A stretch of DNA of 37,234 bases from NCBI GenBank assembly GCA_022827835.1, contig JAJEIO010000038.1:1-37234 (forward strand). The letters run 5' to 3'. The DNA is from Candidatus Latescibacterota bacterium. GTDB lineage: Bacteria; Latescibacterota; UBA2968; UBA8231. Of this stretch, positions 14,597 through 22,248 are shown in pieces (positions within the stretch are counted from its first letter, which is position 1; every line of letters begins with the position of its first letter). Below the pieces are notes generated by a model. It was given only the letters and a program-made list of their open reading frames with translations. It ran no database searches and had not been told where the DNA came from. The translations under genes were made by a program, and so were the position numbers.

Positions 14597-15658
14597 ATGC
14601 GCTACGCCTTGCTCGGATTTTGCCTGTTGACGGCCTGCGGCGAAAAGGTGCTCTACCTCGGCGAGCCGGGGCGCAGCGCAGTGGGAGTTGAGCCGCCGCT
14701 GCAACTTTTGTGGACGCACAAAATGGACGGCTCGCCGCTGGGCGGTGCGCTCTTTGCCGGTGATTTGATCCTCCAACTGACGACGGAGCCGACCCTCTAT
14801 GCGCTGAACCGACGCAATGGCACCCAGTTGGGCAAGCATGGATACGATAAAATGGCGTGTGCCCCAGGGCAGTTGGCCGGGGCACTGTACGCGCTGGGGG
14901 TGTTGGGCCGCAAGCCTAGCTTGCGGGTTTTGGATCGGCGGACAGCCGCGGAGCTTTGGCGGCACGAGGGAACGTTTTGTCAGGTGCCGGTCGTGCGCGG
15001 CGATACCCTGATCGCGGTGGATGAGAAGGGCGCAGTGCAGGCGCTGCGTCTGGACGACGGGCATTTGCTGTGGCACGCCGAATTGGGCGGTCGGCCGCGG
15101 ACTGAACTGACGCTGAGCGGTGATCTCGCGTTTGCTGGTACCGCGTCTGGGGACTTGGTAGCCCTGAATGCGGAAAGTGGCAAAGAGCGCTGGCGCACGA
15201 GTCTAGAGGAAGCGGTGCGCTCGCAGCCCGTACTTGCTGGAGAGCAGATAGTTACGGCGACAGCCTCTGGTCGGGTGCTAGCCGCGTACCGCGACTCCGG
15301 GCAGGTGGTGTGGGAGCAGGCCTTGGGTGCGCTGCCGACTCCGGGGCTAGCATTGGCCGGCGGTGTCTTGGTGGTCGGCTGCGCCGACAGTCACTTCTAT
15401 GGACTAGACGCGGCTACTGGTGCCGTGCGGTGGACGTTTGCCACTGAGGGTGTGGTACGGAGCAGTCCAGTCGCTACGGATCACACTGCGTATGGCGCTT
15501 CCAGCGACGGCCATCTCTACGCCTTGGATCTGCAAGACGGACATCTGCTGTGGAAATACCGGTTGGACGGCCCCGTTTTGGCACCGGTGTCCTTGGGCGC
15601 ACAGGTCGTCGCCGTCGCCACTGAGAAGCGGCTTCTCTACGTGTTTGGACGTCACTGA
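14597..15658 (+). CDS. BamB-like PQQ-repeat beta-propeller lipoprotein
   Basis: This 353-residue protein has a lipoprotein signal peptide: M-R-Y-A-L-L-G-F-C followed by the lipobox L-L-T-A-C, so Cys14 or thereabouts is lipidated. The rest is a chain of PQQ/quinoprotein-like blades with repeating A-L-N-x-x-x-G-x-x-x-W patterns, for example Y-A-L-N-R-R-N-G-T, V-A-L-N-A-E-S-G-K-E-R-W, Y-G-L-D-A-A-T-G-A-V-R-W and Y-A-L-D-L-Q-D-G-H-L-L-W. This is the architecture of BamB, which scaffolds the outer-membrane assembly complex. Here it directly follows, with no gap (TAA then ATG), a BamA-like barrel protein, which supports a shared role at the outer membrane. No enzymatic motif is seen. It could equally be a generic propeller scaffold. 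Confidence 0.8.
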   Translation: MRYALLGFCLLTACGEKVLYLGEPGRSAVGVEPPLQLLWTHKMDGSPLGGALFAGDLILQLTTEPTLYALNRRNGTQLGKHGYDKMACAPGQLAGALYALGVLGRKPSLRVLDRRTAAELWRHEGTFCQVPVVRGDTLIAVDEKGAVQALRLDDGHLLWHAELGGRPRTELTLSGDLAFAGTASGDLVALNAESGKERWRTSLEEAVRSQPVLAGEQIVTATASGRVLAAYRDSGQVVWEQALGALPTPGLALAGGVLVVGCADSHFYGLDAATGAVRWTFATEGVVRSSPVATDHTAYGASSDGHLYALDLQDGHLLWKYRLDGPVLAPVSLGAQVVAVATEKRLLYVFGRH

Positions 15659-15672
15659 GCGAGGGAAACGGC

Positions 15673-16104
15673 ATGAAAAAGACGATTGCTTGGTGCTTGC
15701 TGCTGGTGCTTTCAGGTGTGCCGACATGGGCTGAGCCGTTAGAGCTAGCTCGGCGGCTGGCTCCGTTGGAAGCAGCTTTAGCGGAGCAATGGGCCGAGCA
15801 GCCAAAGCTTGGGCAGCAGTCGATGCCAACTGCGTCTGCGGCTCCAAGCAAGGAACAACGCTCGCGCAAAAAGCTCTACTTGAGCGCGGCCTTGGCCGTG
15901 GGGGCCGGTGCAGTGGCCTACTGGAGCAAGGAGCGGGCCAACGCTGCGTACGACCGCTATTTGCGCTCGGCCAGCGTGGTGCGTCAGCAGCGAGAATTGG
16001 ACGCGGCCAAGCACTTTGACCGCGTGACTGGCGCGGCGTTTATCGGCATGGAGGTAGGCTTGGTACTCAGTTCGTACCTGCTCTTTTTTAGGTCTCGGTC
16101 GTGA
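15673..16104 (+). CDS. Small exported or membrane protein of unknown function
   Basis: This 143-residue protein has a signal peptide (K-K-T-I-A-W-C-L-L-L-V-L-S-G-V ending near W-A-E). A soluble stretch follows, then two hydrophobic segments, L-S-A-A-L-A-V-G-A-G-A-V-A-Y-W and I-G-M-E-V-G-L-V-L-S-S-Y-L-L-F-F. They are separated by a charged linker with Y-D-R-Y-L-R-S-A. The pattern of a paired-helix C-terminus resembles small envelope proteins in outer-membrane gene clusters, but I recognise no family. GAGGGAAACGG precedes the ATG. It starts 14 bp after the BamB-like gene and overlaps the following lipoprotein gene by 4 bp (GTGA), so it belongs to the same operon. Confidence 0.75.
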   Translation: MKKTIAWCLLLVLSGVPTWAEPLELARRLAPLEAALAEQWAEQPKLGQQSMPTASAAPSKEQRSRKKLYLSAALAVGAGAVAYWSKERANAAYDRYLRSASVVRQQRELDAAKHFDRVTGAAFIGMEVGLVLSSYLLFFRSRS

Positions 16105-17342
16105 GAAGCTGTCTCTGGATAGGGTGCTGCCTCGGCGCGCTGGTCTTAGCTTGCAGCGACCGCCCGCGGCGCAATCCACTCGACCCGCAAGCCGAGGACC
16201 TGCAGAGCGAGTCGTTTAGTGCCTTGACGGCTTTGGCACTCGATGGTCAGGTGGAGTTGCGGTGGGACTTTTCCCACTTTTCCGATATCGAAGGCTACCG
16301 ACTCTACCGCCGCCTGCCTGGGGACGAGTGGGAGCCGATCACCCCAGTGCTGGCACCAGACGCGACCACATATGCGGACGGAGGAGTGCAAAACGGGACG
16401 AGCTACGAGTACCAGCTCAGCTTGCTCGTCGCCGGGGAAGACGAGCGCCCTAGCGGCAGGCCCGTGTCTGCTACGCCCGGCCCAGAAGTCGCTTGGGTGG
16501 CTGATCGCCACGCCGGGCTGGTGTGGAAAATCAGCGCGGATGCGCGCAGTGCGCACTTTGCCCAGGGGCGCTTTTTCGACTTGGCGGCGATTGCGCTCGA
16601 CGTGGCTAATGGTTCGTGCTGGGTCAGCGACCGGGGGTTTGCCGGGCTGTACCGGATTGCGGAAGACGGCGCGTTGGCTGCGCTGGGCGCGGCGGTGGAG
16701 AGCCCCGGTGCTCTGGCCATTGATGCTGCCGCGCGCATTGGTTGGCTGGCCGACGCGGGGCAACAGCGGGTCTTTTGGTTTTCCTTGGACGCGGCCGATT
16801 CGCTGGCCCTCATTCCGGTCGATGCCTCCTTTACTCAGCCTGTGGCGTTGGCCGCACAGGCCGGAGGCTGCTGGATCGCCGACCAAGCCCAAAGCCGCGT
16901 GCTGTTCTACCAGCCCGACGGCACTCGCGCCGCTGAATTCCACGTGCTGGCGGCTCCCAAGGCACTGGTGGCAGGCACAGGGGGAGATGTGTGGCTGTTG
17001 GGCGGTGAGGGGCACCGCTTGGCGCGGCTGGATCGAGCGGGCACCATCCTCTACGTGGAGTTGCCTTTTGCCGCGGCCGTGGGACTGGCCGTGGATGATG
17101 CAAGCGGAGCCTGCTGGGTATTGGGGGAACGGGATCTGGCGGTGTTCTCGGCTGCCGGGATATTGGAGCAGCACTGGACCGACGTGCCCGGCGGTAGCGC
17201 CTTGTCCTTTGACCCAGTGCAGCAGCGGGCTTGGGTCGCGACCGACGACGTGCTGTGGAAATTCACGGCCGAGGGCCAAACTCTTGCACAGCTCGTCGGC
17301 TTTTCTTCCATCGTCCGCATTGCTGTGAATCCAGGCCGCTGA
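16101..17342 (+). CDS. Lipoprotein with an FN3-like domain and an NHL/SMP-30-type propeller
   Basis: This 413-residue protein starts at a GTG overlapping the previous stop. Its lipoprotein signal peptide has the lipobox L-V-L-A-C, followed by R-N-P-L-D-P-Q. An N-P-L-D-P stretch after the lipid anchor is frequent in lipoproteins of several uncultivated FCB-related lineages. Residues of about 35-125 form a fibronectin type III-like domain (V-E-L-R-W-D-F-S, I-E-G-Y-R-L-Y-R-R, G-T-S-Y-E-Y-Q-L). From about 130 onwards repeated A-I-D-x-A-x-x-x-x-W-L-A-D segments indicate a beta-propeller of the NHL/SMP-30 kind. It is probably a surface- or periplasm-facing binding scaffold. Its position links it to the BamA-like and BamB-like genes. 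Confidence 0.78.
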   Translation: MRSCLWIGCCLGALVLACSDRPRRNPLDPQAEDLQSESFSALTALALDGQVELRWDFSHFSDIEGYRLYRRLPGDEWEPITPVLAPDATTYADGGVQNGTSYEYQLSLLVAGEDERPSGRPVSATPGPEVAWVADRHAGLVWKISADARSAHFAQGRFFDLAAIALDVANGSCWVSDRGFAGLYRIAEDGALAALGAAVESPGALAIDAAARIGWLADAGQQRVFWFSLDAADSLALIPVDASFTQPVALAAQAGGCWIADQAQSRVLFYQPDGTRAAEFHVLAAPKALVAGTGGDVWLLGGEGHRLARLDRAGTILYVELPFAAAVGLAVDDASGACWVLGERDLAVFSAAGILEQHWTDVPGGSALSFDPVQQRAWVATDDVLWKFTAEGQTLAQLVGFSSIVRIAVNPGR

Positions 17343-17421
17343 GGCTGCCAATCCTCTCTTGCATCGGATTTACTCCTTAGCGACTTTCCTTAGTTGTAAC
17401 TTTTATCCCGCGAGAAGCAAT

Positions 17422-18390
17422 ATGACCGAGCCAGTTCCCATTCACAGCATGACCGGCTTTGGCCGCGCCGCAGCCGAACGGCGGAGTTTGCGGCTTGTCG
17501 TCGAACTGCGGTCGGTCAACAGCCGCTATCTCGACATACAGGTGCGCTGCCCGGCTGATCTCCAGCCCTTTGAGCTAGCCATCCGCGAGCGGATTCAGGC
17601 GCGGGTTAAGCGCGGCAAGATAAGCGCGCACATCGCTTGGGAAGAGGAAAGTCAGCCCGAGGCCCTGCCTCAGTTAGACGAAGAAGCCGCCAAGCACTAT
17701 CTGGCCCAGCTACGACGGCTAGCTGAATTGGCGCAGAGCGAAGCGGCGGAGAGTCGGGCTACGATGTCGCCGTGGAAGTCGTTTTTTGCTCGCTTTAAGG
17801 GATTAGAGCATTTCAACGTGGGGATCGAGCGGGTGCTGCTGGCGAAGCTACCCAATCTTTTTCGCGTCCAAGCTGCAGAGCTGGATAGCGCGGTCGTGCA
17901 AGAGGTGCTGCGGGTAGGGTTGGACCAAGCGCTGGCTGAGTTAGTGGCCATGCGCGAGGCCGAGGGGCACACCCTCGCTGCGGATTTGCGCGCTCGCGTC
18001 GAGGCGGTGGGGGTGCATCTGGAGCGCGTAGCCGAGCGAGCGCAAGCGACCCGTGGTGAGGTTGCCGAGCGACTGCGGGAAAAAATCGCCTCGCTGCTCG
18101 CGCCCGGGACAGTTGCCGAAGATCGCCTCGCCACGGAGATTTCCCTGATCGCCGAGCGCAGCGACATCGTCGAGGAGATCGTCCGCTTCCGCAGCCACAA
18201 TGCCCAGTTCCTCGATACCTTGGCACAGGGTGGCGAAGTGGGCAAGCGCTTGAACTTTCTCTTGCAGGAAATGCACCGCGAAGCCAACACCATCAGCACC
18301 AAAGCCGCCGACGCCGAGATCGCCCATTGGGTCGTAGAGATCAAAGAAGAGATTGAGCGGCTGCGTGAGCAGGTGCAAAACTTGGCGTGA
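17422..18390 (+). CDS. yicC: YicC/YloC-family endoribonuclease
   Basis: This 322-residue protein has the family's hallmark start, H-S-M-T-G-F-G-R-A at about 8-16, with V-V-E-L-R-S-V-N-S-R-Y-L-D after it. The conserved C-terminal domain reads F-L-L-Q-E-M-H-R-E-A-N-T-I-S-T-K-A. Known members are RNases; E. coli YicC promotes decay of the RyhB small RNA. The start at 17422 leaves seven residues before the conserved motif. A start at the methionine of M-T-G-F-G-R (17449) is also possible because the ribosome-binding site is weak. It opens the yicC-kinase-coaBC cluster, which in many bacteria reads yicC-gmk-rpoZ-coaBC. The downstream kinase gene begins within or just after its stop codon. Confidence 0.92.
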   Translation: MTEPVPIHSMTGFGRAAAERRSLRLVVELRSVNSRYLDIQVRCPADLQPFELAIRERIQARVKRGKISAHIAWEEESQPEALPQLDEEAAKHYLAQLRRLAELAQSEAAESRATMSPWKSFFARFKGLEHFNVGIERVLLAKLPNLFRVQAAELDSAVVQEVLRVGLDQALAELVAMREAEGHTLAADLRARVEAVGVHLERVAERAQATRGEVAERLREKIASLLAPGTVAEDRLATEISLIAERSDIVEEIVRFRSHNAQFLDTLAQGGEVGKRLNFLLQEMHREANTISTKAADAEIAHWVVEIKEEIERLREQVQNLA

Positions 18391-18398
18391 AGGCATCT

Positions 18399-18941
18399 AT
18401 GGCATCCGTGCAAATCATCACCATCAGCGGCTTGGCTGGCAGCGGCACCACCACGGTGTGCGACCGGCTGTGTGCGCGGCTGGGCTGGGCTTATGTCAAT
18501 GCCGGAGCTGTCTTTCGCAAGCTGGCCCAAGAGGCGGGCGTGAGCTTGGCCGAGTTTGGCCAGCGGGCCGAAGCTGATGGCTGCATCGACCGCCAGCTCG
18601 ACGCGCGCTTGGTTGAGCAAGCGCGGGCAAGTGCGCCGGTAGTTGTCGAAGGGCGGCTCACCGGCTGGATGGCCCAGCGGTATCAGCTTCCGGCCCTCAA
18701 GGTCTGGCTGCAAGCGGCGCTCGCCGTGCGGGCCGAGCGCGTGGGACAGCGCGAGGGCAAGCCGCTGGCGCAAGCTCTCGCGGAGACGCGCAAGCGCGAG
18801 GCGTCCGAGGCCCAGCGCTATGCCGCGCATCACCAAATCGCCATCAGCGACTTATCGGTGTACGACTTGGTCGTTGATACCGAGTGCTGCGATCCCCAAG
18901 CCGCCTGCGCGCACATCTTGGCGCGCCTCGATCAGCCATGA
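18399..18941 (+). CDS. Cytidylate-kinase-like P-loop kinase (compact, archaeal-type)
   Basis: This 180-residue P-loop protein has the phosphate-binding loop G-L-A-G-S-G-T-T-T-V near residues 10-19. After it come W-A-Y-V-N-A-G-A-V-F-R, matching the G-x-x-F-R of the short archaeal-type cytidylate kinases, and V-V-V-E-G-R-L-T-G-W-M as the second conserved strand. A lid-like R-E-G-K-P-L-A-Q-A-L-A-E-T-R-K-R-E is also present. It probably phosphorylates CMP or dCMP with ATP. Oddly, it sits between yicC and coaBC, where guanylate kinase (gmk) normally is; no gmk or rpoZ is seen in the window. ATG at 18399 has AAGG upstream; a GTG at 18387 overlapping the yicC stop is the alternative. Its stop overlaps the coaBC start (ATGA). 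Confidence 0.75.
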   Translation: MASVQIITISGLAGSGTTTVCDRLCARLGWAYVNAGAVFRKLAQEAGVSLAEFGQRAEADGCIDRQLDARLVEQARASAPVVVEGRLTGWMAQRYQLPALKVWLQAALAVRAERVGQREGKPLAQALAETRKREASEAQRYAAHHQIAISDLSVYDLVVDTECCDPQAACAHILARLDQP

Positions 18942-20131
18942 GCTTGCAGGGTCGCCATATCCTACTCGGAGTCACCGGCGGCATTGCCGCGTACAAGACG
19001 CCGGAGATTGTGCGGCTGTTGATGGCTGAAGGGGCTGAGGTACGAGTGGTATTGACCCGCGCGGCTGGCGAGTTCGTCACGCCCAAGACGTTGGAGGTGC
19101 TTTCCCGCCACGCGGTGTACAGCGATTTATTCGGCCGCGATGCGGAATTTCCCGTCCTGCACGTGGGGTTGGCCGAGTGGACCGACTTGATTTTAGTAGC
19201 TCCGGCTACGGCGCACTGTTTGGGGCGCATAGCCGGCGGTTTGGCCGACGACTTGCTCACCTCGGTGTTGTTGTGCGCGGGTGTCCCCGTCCTGCTGGCG
19301 CCGTCGATGGAGGAGAACATGTTCGCCAATCCCGCGGTCGAGGCCAATATGCAGACCTTGGCAGAGCGGGGGTTCCACCTGCTCGAACCAGGGGTGGGGC
19401 CTCTGGCGTCGGGTGCGGTTGGCCGCGGGCGGATGCCCGAGCCAGCGGAGTTGGTTGAGGCGGTTGCGGCGCATTTCAGCGGCGACTTGGATGGGCTGAA
19501 GCTGCTGGTAACGGCTGGTCCCACGGTCGAGGACCTCGATCCGGTGCGCTTTATTTCCAATCGCTCGTCGGGCAAGATGGGCTACGCGCTAGCCGAGCGC
19601 GCTGCTGCGCGTGGGGCGCGCGTGTGGCTGGTTTCCGGGCCGACTGCACTGCCCGTGCCCGCTGGCGTGGAACGGCAGTTGGTGCGCTCGACGCGCGACA
19701 TGCAGCGCGCTGTCGAGACCTTGTTTGAGCAAGTAGATGGGGCGATTTTGGCGGCGGCCCCGGCCGACTATCGCGCCAAGGAGGTGGCCGAGCAGAAGAT
19801 CAAGCGCGGCGCGGCGTCCAGTTCCATTGAGTTGGTCGAAAACCCGGACATTGCCGCTGGGCTGGGTCGGAGCAAAGGACAGCGGTTGCTGGTCGTCTTT
19901 GCGATGGAGACGGAGAAGGGGCCGGAGCGGGCGCGGGAGAAGCTGGCGCGCAAGGGGGGCGACTTAATCGTGCTCAACATGCTCAACGACGAGGGAGCTG
20001 GTTTCGCCGGCGACACCAACCGCGTTACCCTGATCGACGTTGAGGGCCAAGAGGAGGCCCTGCCCCTGCTGAGCAAGTCTGCGGTCGCCGACCGCATCCT
20101 CGACTGGGTGCAGGCGCGGCGGGGAGTTTAA
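18938..20131 (+). CDS. coaBC: CoaBC: phosphopantothenoylcysteine decarboxylase / phosphopantothenate-cysteine ligase
   Basis: This 397-residue bifunctional protein carries out two steps of coenzyme A synthesis. The N-terminal flavoprotein (CoaC) shows H-I-L-L-G-V-T-G-G-I-A-A-Y-K and the catalytic His75 in L-H-V-G-L-A-E-W. The FMN-binding region reads V-A-P-A-T-A-H. Two canonical CoaC residues differ. The P-A-M-N motif (Asn125) reads P-S-M-E, and the A-C-G-x-x-G-x-G-R motif (Cys158) reads A-S-G-A-V-G-R-G-R with Ser158. I recall P-A-M-D and A-S-G variants in Bacteroidetes, so this may be a known natural variant. The CoaB half is canonical (T-A-G-P-T-V-E, F-I-S-N-R-S-S-G-K-M-G, A-D-Y-R-A-K, K-I-K-R). 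The start overlaps the kinase stop by ATGA. Confidence 0.93.
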   Translation: MSLQGRHILLGVTGGIAAYKTPEIVRLLMAEGAEVRVVLTRAAGEFVTPKTLEVLSRHAVYSDLFGRDAEFPVLHVGLAEWTDLILVAPATAHCLGRIAGGLADDLLTSVLLCAGVPVLLAPSMEENMFANPAVEANMQTLAERGFHLLEPGVGPLASGAVGRGRMPEPAELVEAVAAHFSGDLDGLKLLVTAGPTVEDLDPVRFISNRSSGKMGYALAERAAARGARVWLVSGPTALPVPAGVERQLVRSTRDMQRAVETLFEQVDGAILAAAPADYRAKEVAEQKIKRGAASSSIELVENPDIAAGLGRSKGQRLLVVFAMETEKGPERAREKLARKGGDLIVLNMLNDEGAGFAGDTNRVTLIDVEGQEEALPLLSKSAVADRILDWVQARRGV

Positions 20132-20155
20132 CCCGTACTGAGCGAGGGTGTCGCC

Positions 20156-20839
20156 ATGGAAGAGCGGAGCGAGGACGTACTAGCCGAGGCTCGGCGCTAT
20201 CTAGCCGATTTAGTGGCTTTTGAGGGGACCCAATTCACAGCACCGGAGGCGGTTGTGGAGCATAAGGCAGAGGAACCAGCAGTTGATACGCTAGAGGCAT
20301 TTCGCAGCCAGATTTGCGAGTGCACTCGCTGTCGGCTGGGTGCGACGCGGCAGAATTTTGTGTTTGGCAGCGGCGATCCAGCGGCCGGCATCATGTTCAT
20401 CGGCGAGGCCCCAGGGGCCGAGGAAGACCGCGTGGGCCAGCCCTTTGTGGGGAAAGCCGGTCAACTGCTGACCAAGATCATCGAGGCCATGGGCCTGTCC
20501 CGCGACGAGGTCTATATCTGCAACATACTCAAGTGCCGCCCGCCGAATAACCGCGACCCCTTGCCCGACGAGATTGAGCAGTGCGAGCCGTATCTCAAGC
20601 GCCAGATCGAAATCGTCCAGCCCCGCGTCATCTGCACCTTGGGCCGCTTTGCCGCGCAGACCTTGCTCCGCAGCAGCGAGCCCATGGGCCGCTTGCGCGA
20701 CCAGGATCACCACTACGAGGGCATCCCCTTGGTGGCCACGTACCACCCGGCGGCCCTGTTGCGCAACTCCCAGTGGAAGCGCCCGACTTGGGAAGACATG
20801 AAGCGGGTGCGGAAGCTCTACGACGGGGTCGAACTCTAA
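20156..20839 (+). CDS. Uracil-DNA glycosylase, family 4 (iron-sulfur)
   Basis: This 227-residue enzyme removes uracil from DNA. The C-terminal 180 residues match family 4. The N-terminal cysteine pair of the 4Fe-4S cluster is C-T-R-C, and the remaining ligands are probably the cysteines in N-I-L-K-C-R-P and I-C-T-L-G-R. The active-site motif A is G-E-A-P-G-A-E-E-D, followed by [12 protein letters not shown]. The leucine-loop motif is H-P-A-A-L-L-R-N. The first 45 residues are an acidic, poorly conserved extension also seen in phage-polymerase-fused relatives. It lies 24 bp after coaBC and 18 bp before dnaB in the same direction, so DNA repair and replication genes share the transcript. The ATG at 20156 is the only good start. 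Confidence 0.93.
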   Translation: MEERSEDVLAEARRYLADLVAFEGTQFTAPEAVVEHKAEEPAVDTLEAFRSQICECTRCRLGATRQNFVFGSGDPAAGIMFIGEAPGAEEDRVGQPFVGKAGQLLTKIIEAMGLSRDEVYICNILKCRPPNNRDPLPDEIEQCEPYLKRQIEIVQPRVICTLGRFAAQTLLRSSEPMGRLRDQDHHYEGIPLVATYHPAALLRNSQWKRPTWEDMKRVRKLYDGVEL

Positions 20840-20857
20840 ATTTTTTGGAGCTGAATC

Positions 20858-22240
20858 ATGACCCAGAGTCCAAATGGAGGCCAAGATCTCGGGAGGATGC
20901 CGCCGCAGGCCGTAGAGGTCGAGCAGGCCGTGCTCGGGGCGATGATGCTAGAGCAGCGGGCTATTGTCCGCGCCGTTGAAATCCTCGACGAAAGCTGTTT
21001 CTACCACGCCCCGCACAGCCGGATATTCGCGGCCATGACCGACCTTTTTGAGCGGGGCACGGCGGTCGATCAGCTAACCTTGACCGAGGAACTCAAGCGC
21101 CGCGGCCAACTCGACGATGTCGGCGGGGTCGTTTATCTGGCCAAGCTGGGGTCTGAAGTGGCCACGACGGCCAATATCGACTATCACGCGCGGATCGTTT
21201 TGGAGAAGGCGCTCAGCCGCAAGTTGATCGAAACTTCTAGCGAAGTCATTGAGCGAGCGTACGCGGCCGACGAGGATGTCCAGACCCTGATCGACAATGC
21301 CGAGCAGAAGCTTTTCACCCTGAGCGAAAACCAAATCGGCGAGGGTTTTGAGCTGCTGGAGAAGGTGATGGGCGAAACCTTCGAGCACCTCGAGCACGTC
21401 CACGCGGGGGCGGGCACGGTCTTGGGGGTGGATACGGGTTTTGCCGATCTCAACGACCAGATGTCGGGTTTTCAGAAGGGCGATCTGGTCATCCTCGCGG
21501 CGCGGCCCAGCGTCGGCAAGACGGCGCTGGCGCTGACGCTGGCGCGCAACGCGGCCGTGGATGCTGGAGTTGGGGTGGCGATTTTCAGCTTGGAGATGTC
21601 TAAGATGCAATTAGCTCAGAGACTGCTTAGCGCGGAGACCAAGGTTGATTTGCACAAGCTCCGCACTGGTCGGCTGCGCGAAGAAGACTGGATGCACTTA
21701 ACGCACAATATCGACCGTTTGGCTCAAGCGCCCATCCACATCGACGACACACCCGGTATCTCAGTGCTCGAAGCGCGAGCCAAGGCGCGGCGGCTGCAGC
21801 GCGAGTACGGGATCGACATGGTCATAATCGACTATCTGCAACTCATGAGTGGACATGCTAGGGCACAGAGCCGCGAACAGGAGATTTCGCATATCTCGCG
21901 CGGCCTCAAGGCCATGGCGAAAGAATTGGACGTGCCGGTCTTGGCCTTGTCGCAGTTGTCGCGCGCCGTAGAAAGCCGCACGGACCGGAGGCCGCAGCTA
22001 TCGGACCTGCGGGAGTCGGGCAGCTTGGAGCAGGACGCCGATGTAGTGATGTTCATCTATCGCCCAGAGATGTACGATCTCAAGTCTCCAGACGGTGAGA
22101 GTCTGGAGGGCCTTGCTCAGATCATCATCGGCAAGCAGCGCAACGGCCCGGTTGGCTCGGTGGATTTGATGTGGAACAAGGAAAGTGCCACGTACGAGGC
22201 GATGGCACCTGGATGGCGGTCGGAGCAGGAAGAGTATTAG
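20858..22240 (+). CDS. dnaB: Replicative DNA helicase DnaB
   Basis: This 460-residue hexameric helicase unwinds DNA at the replication fork. The N-terminal domain (P-Q-A-V-E-V-E-Q-A-V-L-G-A-M-M near 16-30) is followed by a linker. The RecA-like motor follows, with Walker A A-R-P-S-V-G-K-T at 215-222, F-S-L-E-M-S after it, Walker B V-I-I-D-Y-L-Q-L-M, and the C-terminal S-D-L-R-E-S-G-S-L-E-Q-D-A-D and G-K-Q-R-N-G-P motifs. Length is normal and there is no intein, although dnaB is a common intein site. A short TTTTTTGGAG stretch precedes the ATG. The obgE start follows 8 bp after the stop. Confidence 0.97.
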   Translation: MTQSPNGGQDLGRMPPQAVEVEQAVLGAMMLEQRAIVRAVEILDESCFYHAPHSRIFAAMTDLFERGTAVDQLTLTEELKRRGQLDDVGGVVYLAKLGSEVATTANIDYHARIVLEKALSRKLIETSSEVIERAYAADEDVQTLIDNAEQKLFTLSENQIGEGFELLEKVMGETFEHLEHVHAGAGTVLGVDTGFADLNDQMSGFQKGDLVILAARPSVGKTALALTLARNAAVDAGVGVAIFSLEMSKMQLAQRLLSAETKVDLHKLRTGRLREEDWMHLTHNIDRLAQAPIHIDDTPGISVLEARAKARRLQREYGIDMVIIDYLQLMSGHARAQSREQEISHISRGLKAMAKELDVPVLALSQLSRAVESRTDRRPQLSDLRESGSLEQDADVVMFIYRPEMYDLKSPDGESLEGLAQIIIGKQRNGPVGSVDLMWNKESATYEAMAPGWRSEQEEY

Positions 22241-22248
22241 TCGGCCCC

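Noticed and set aside
13427..15076. A 549-codon open frame on the minus strand opposite the barrel and BamB-like genes
   Set aside because: It is antisense to two well-supported genes, has no domain or start signal, and reflects GC-rich codon bias that leaves few stops on the opposite strand.
16146..17351. A 401-codon open frame on the minus strand opposite the FN3/propeller lipoprotein
   Set aside because: No recognisable motif, composition of a mirror frame, and the sense frame has a clear signal peptide and repeats.
17697..18836. A 379-codon minus-strand frame across yicC and the kinase
   Set aside because: Low-complexity Ser/Arg/Ala content and full overlap with conserved genes on the other strand.
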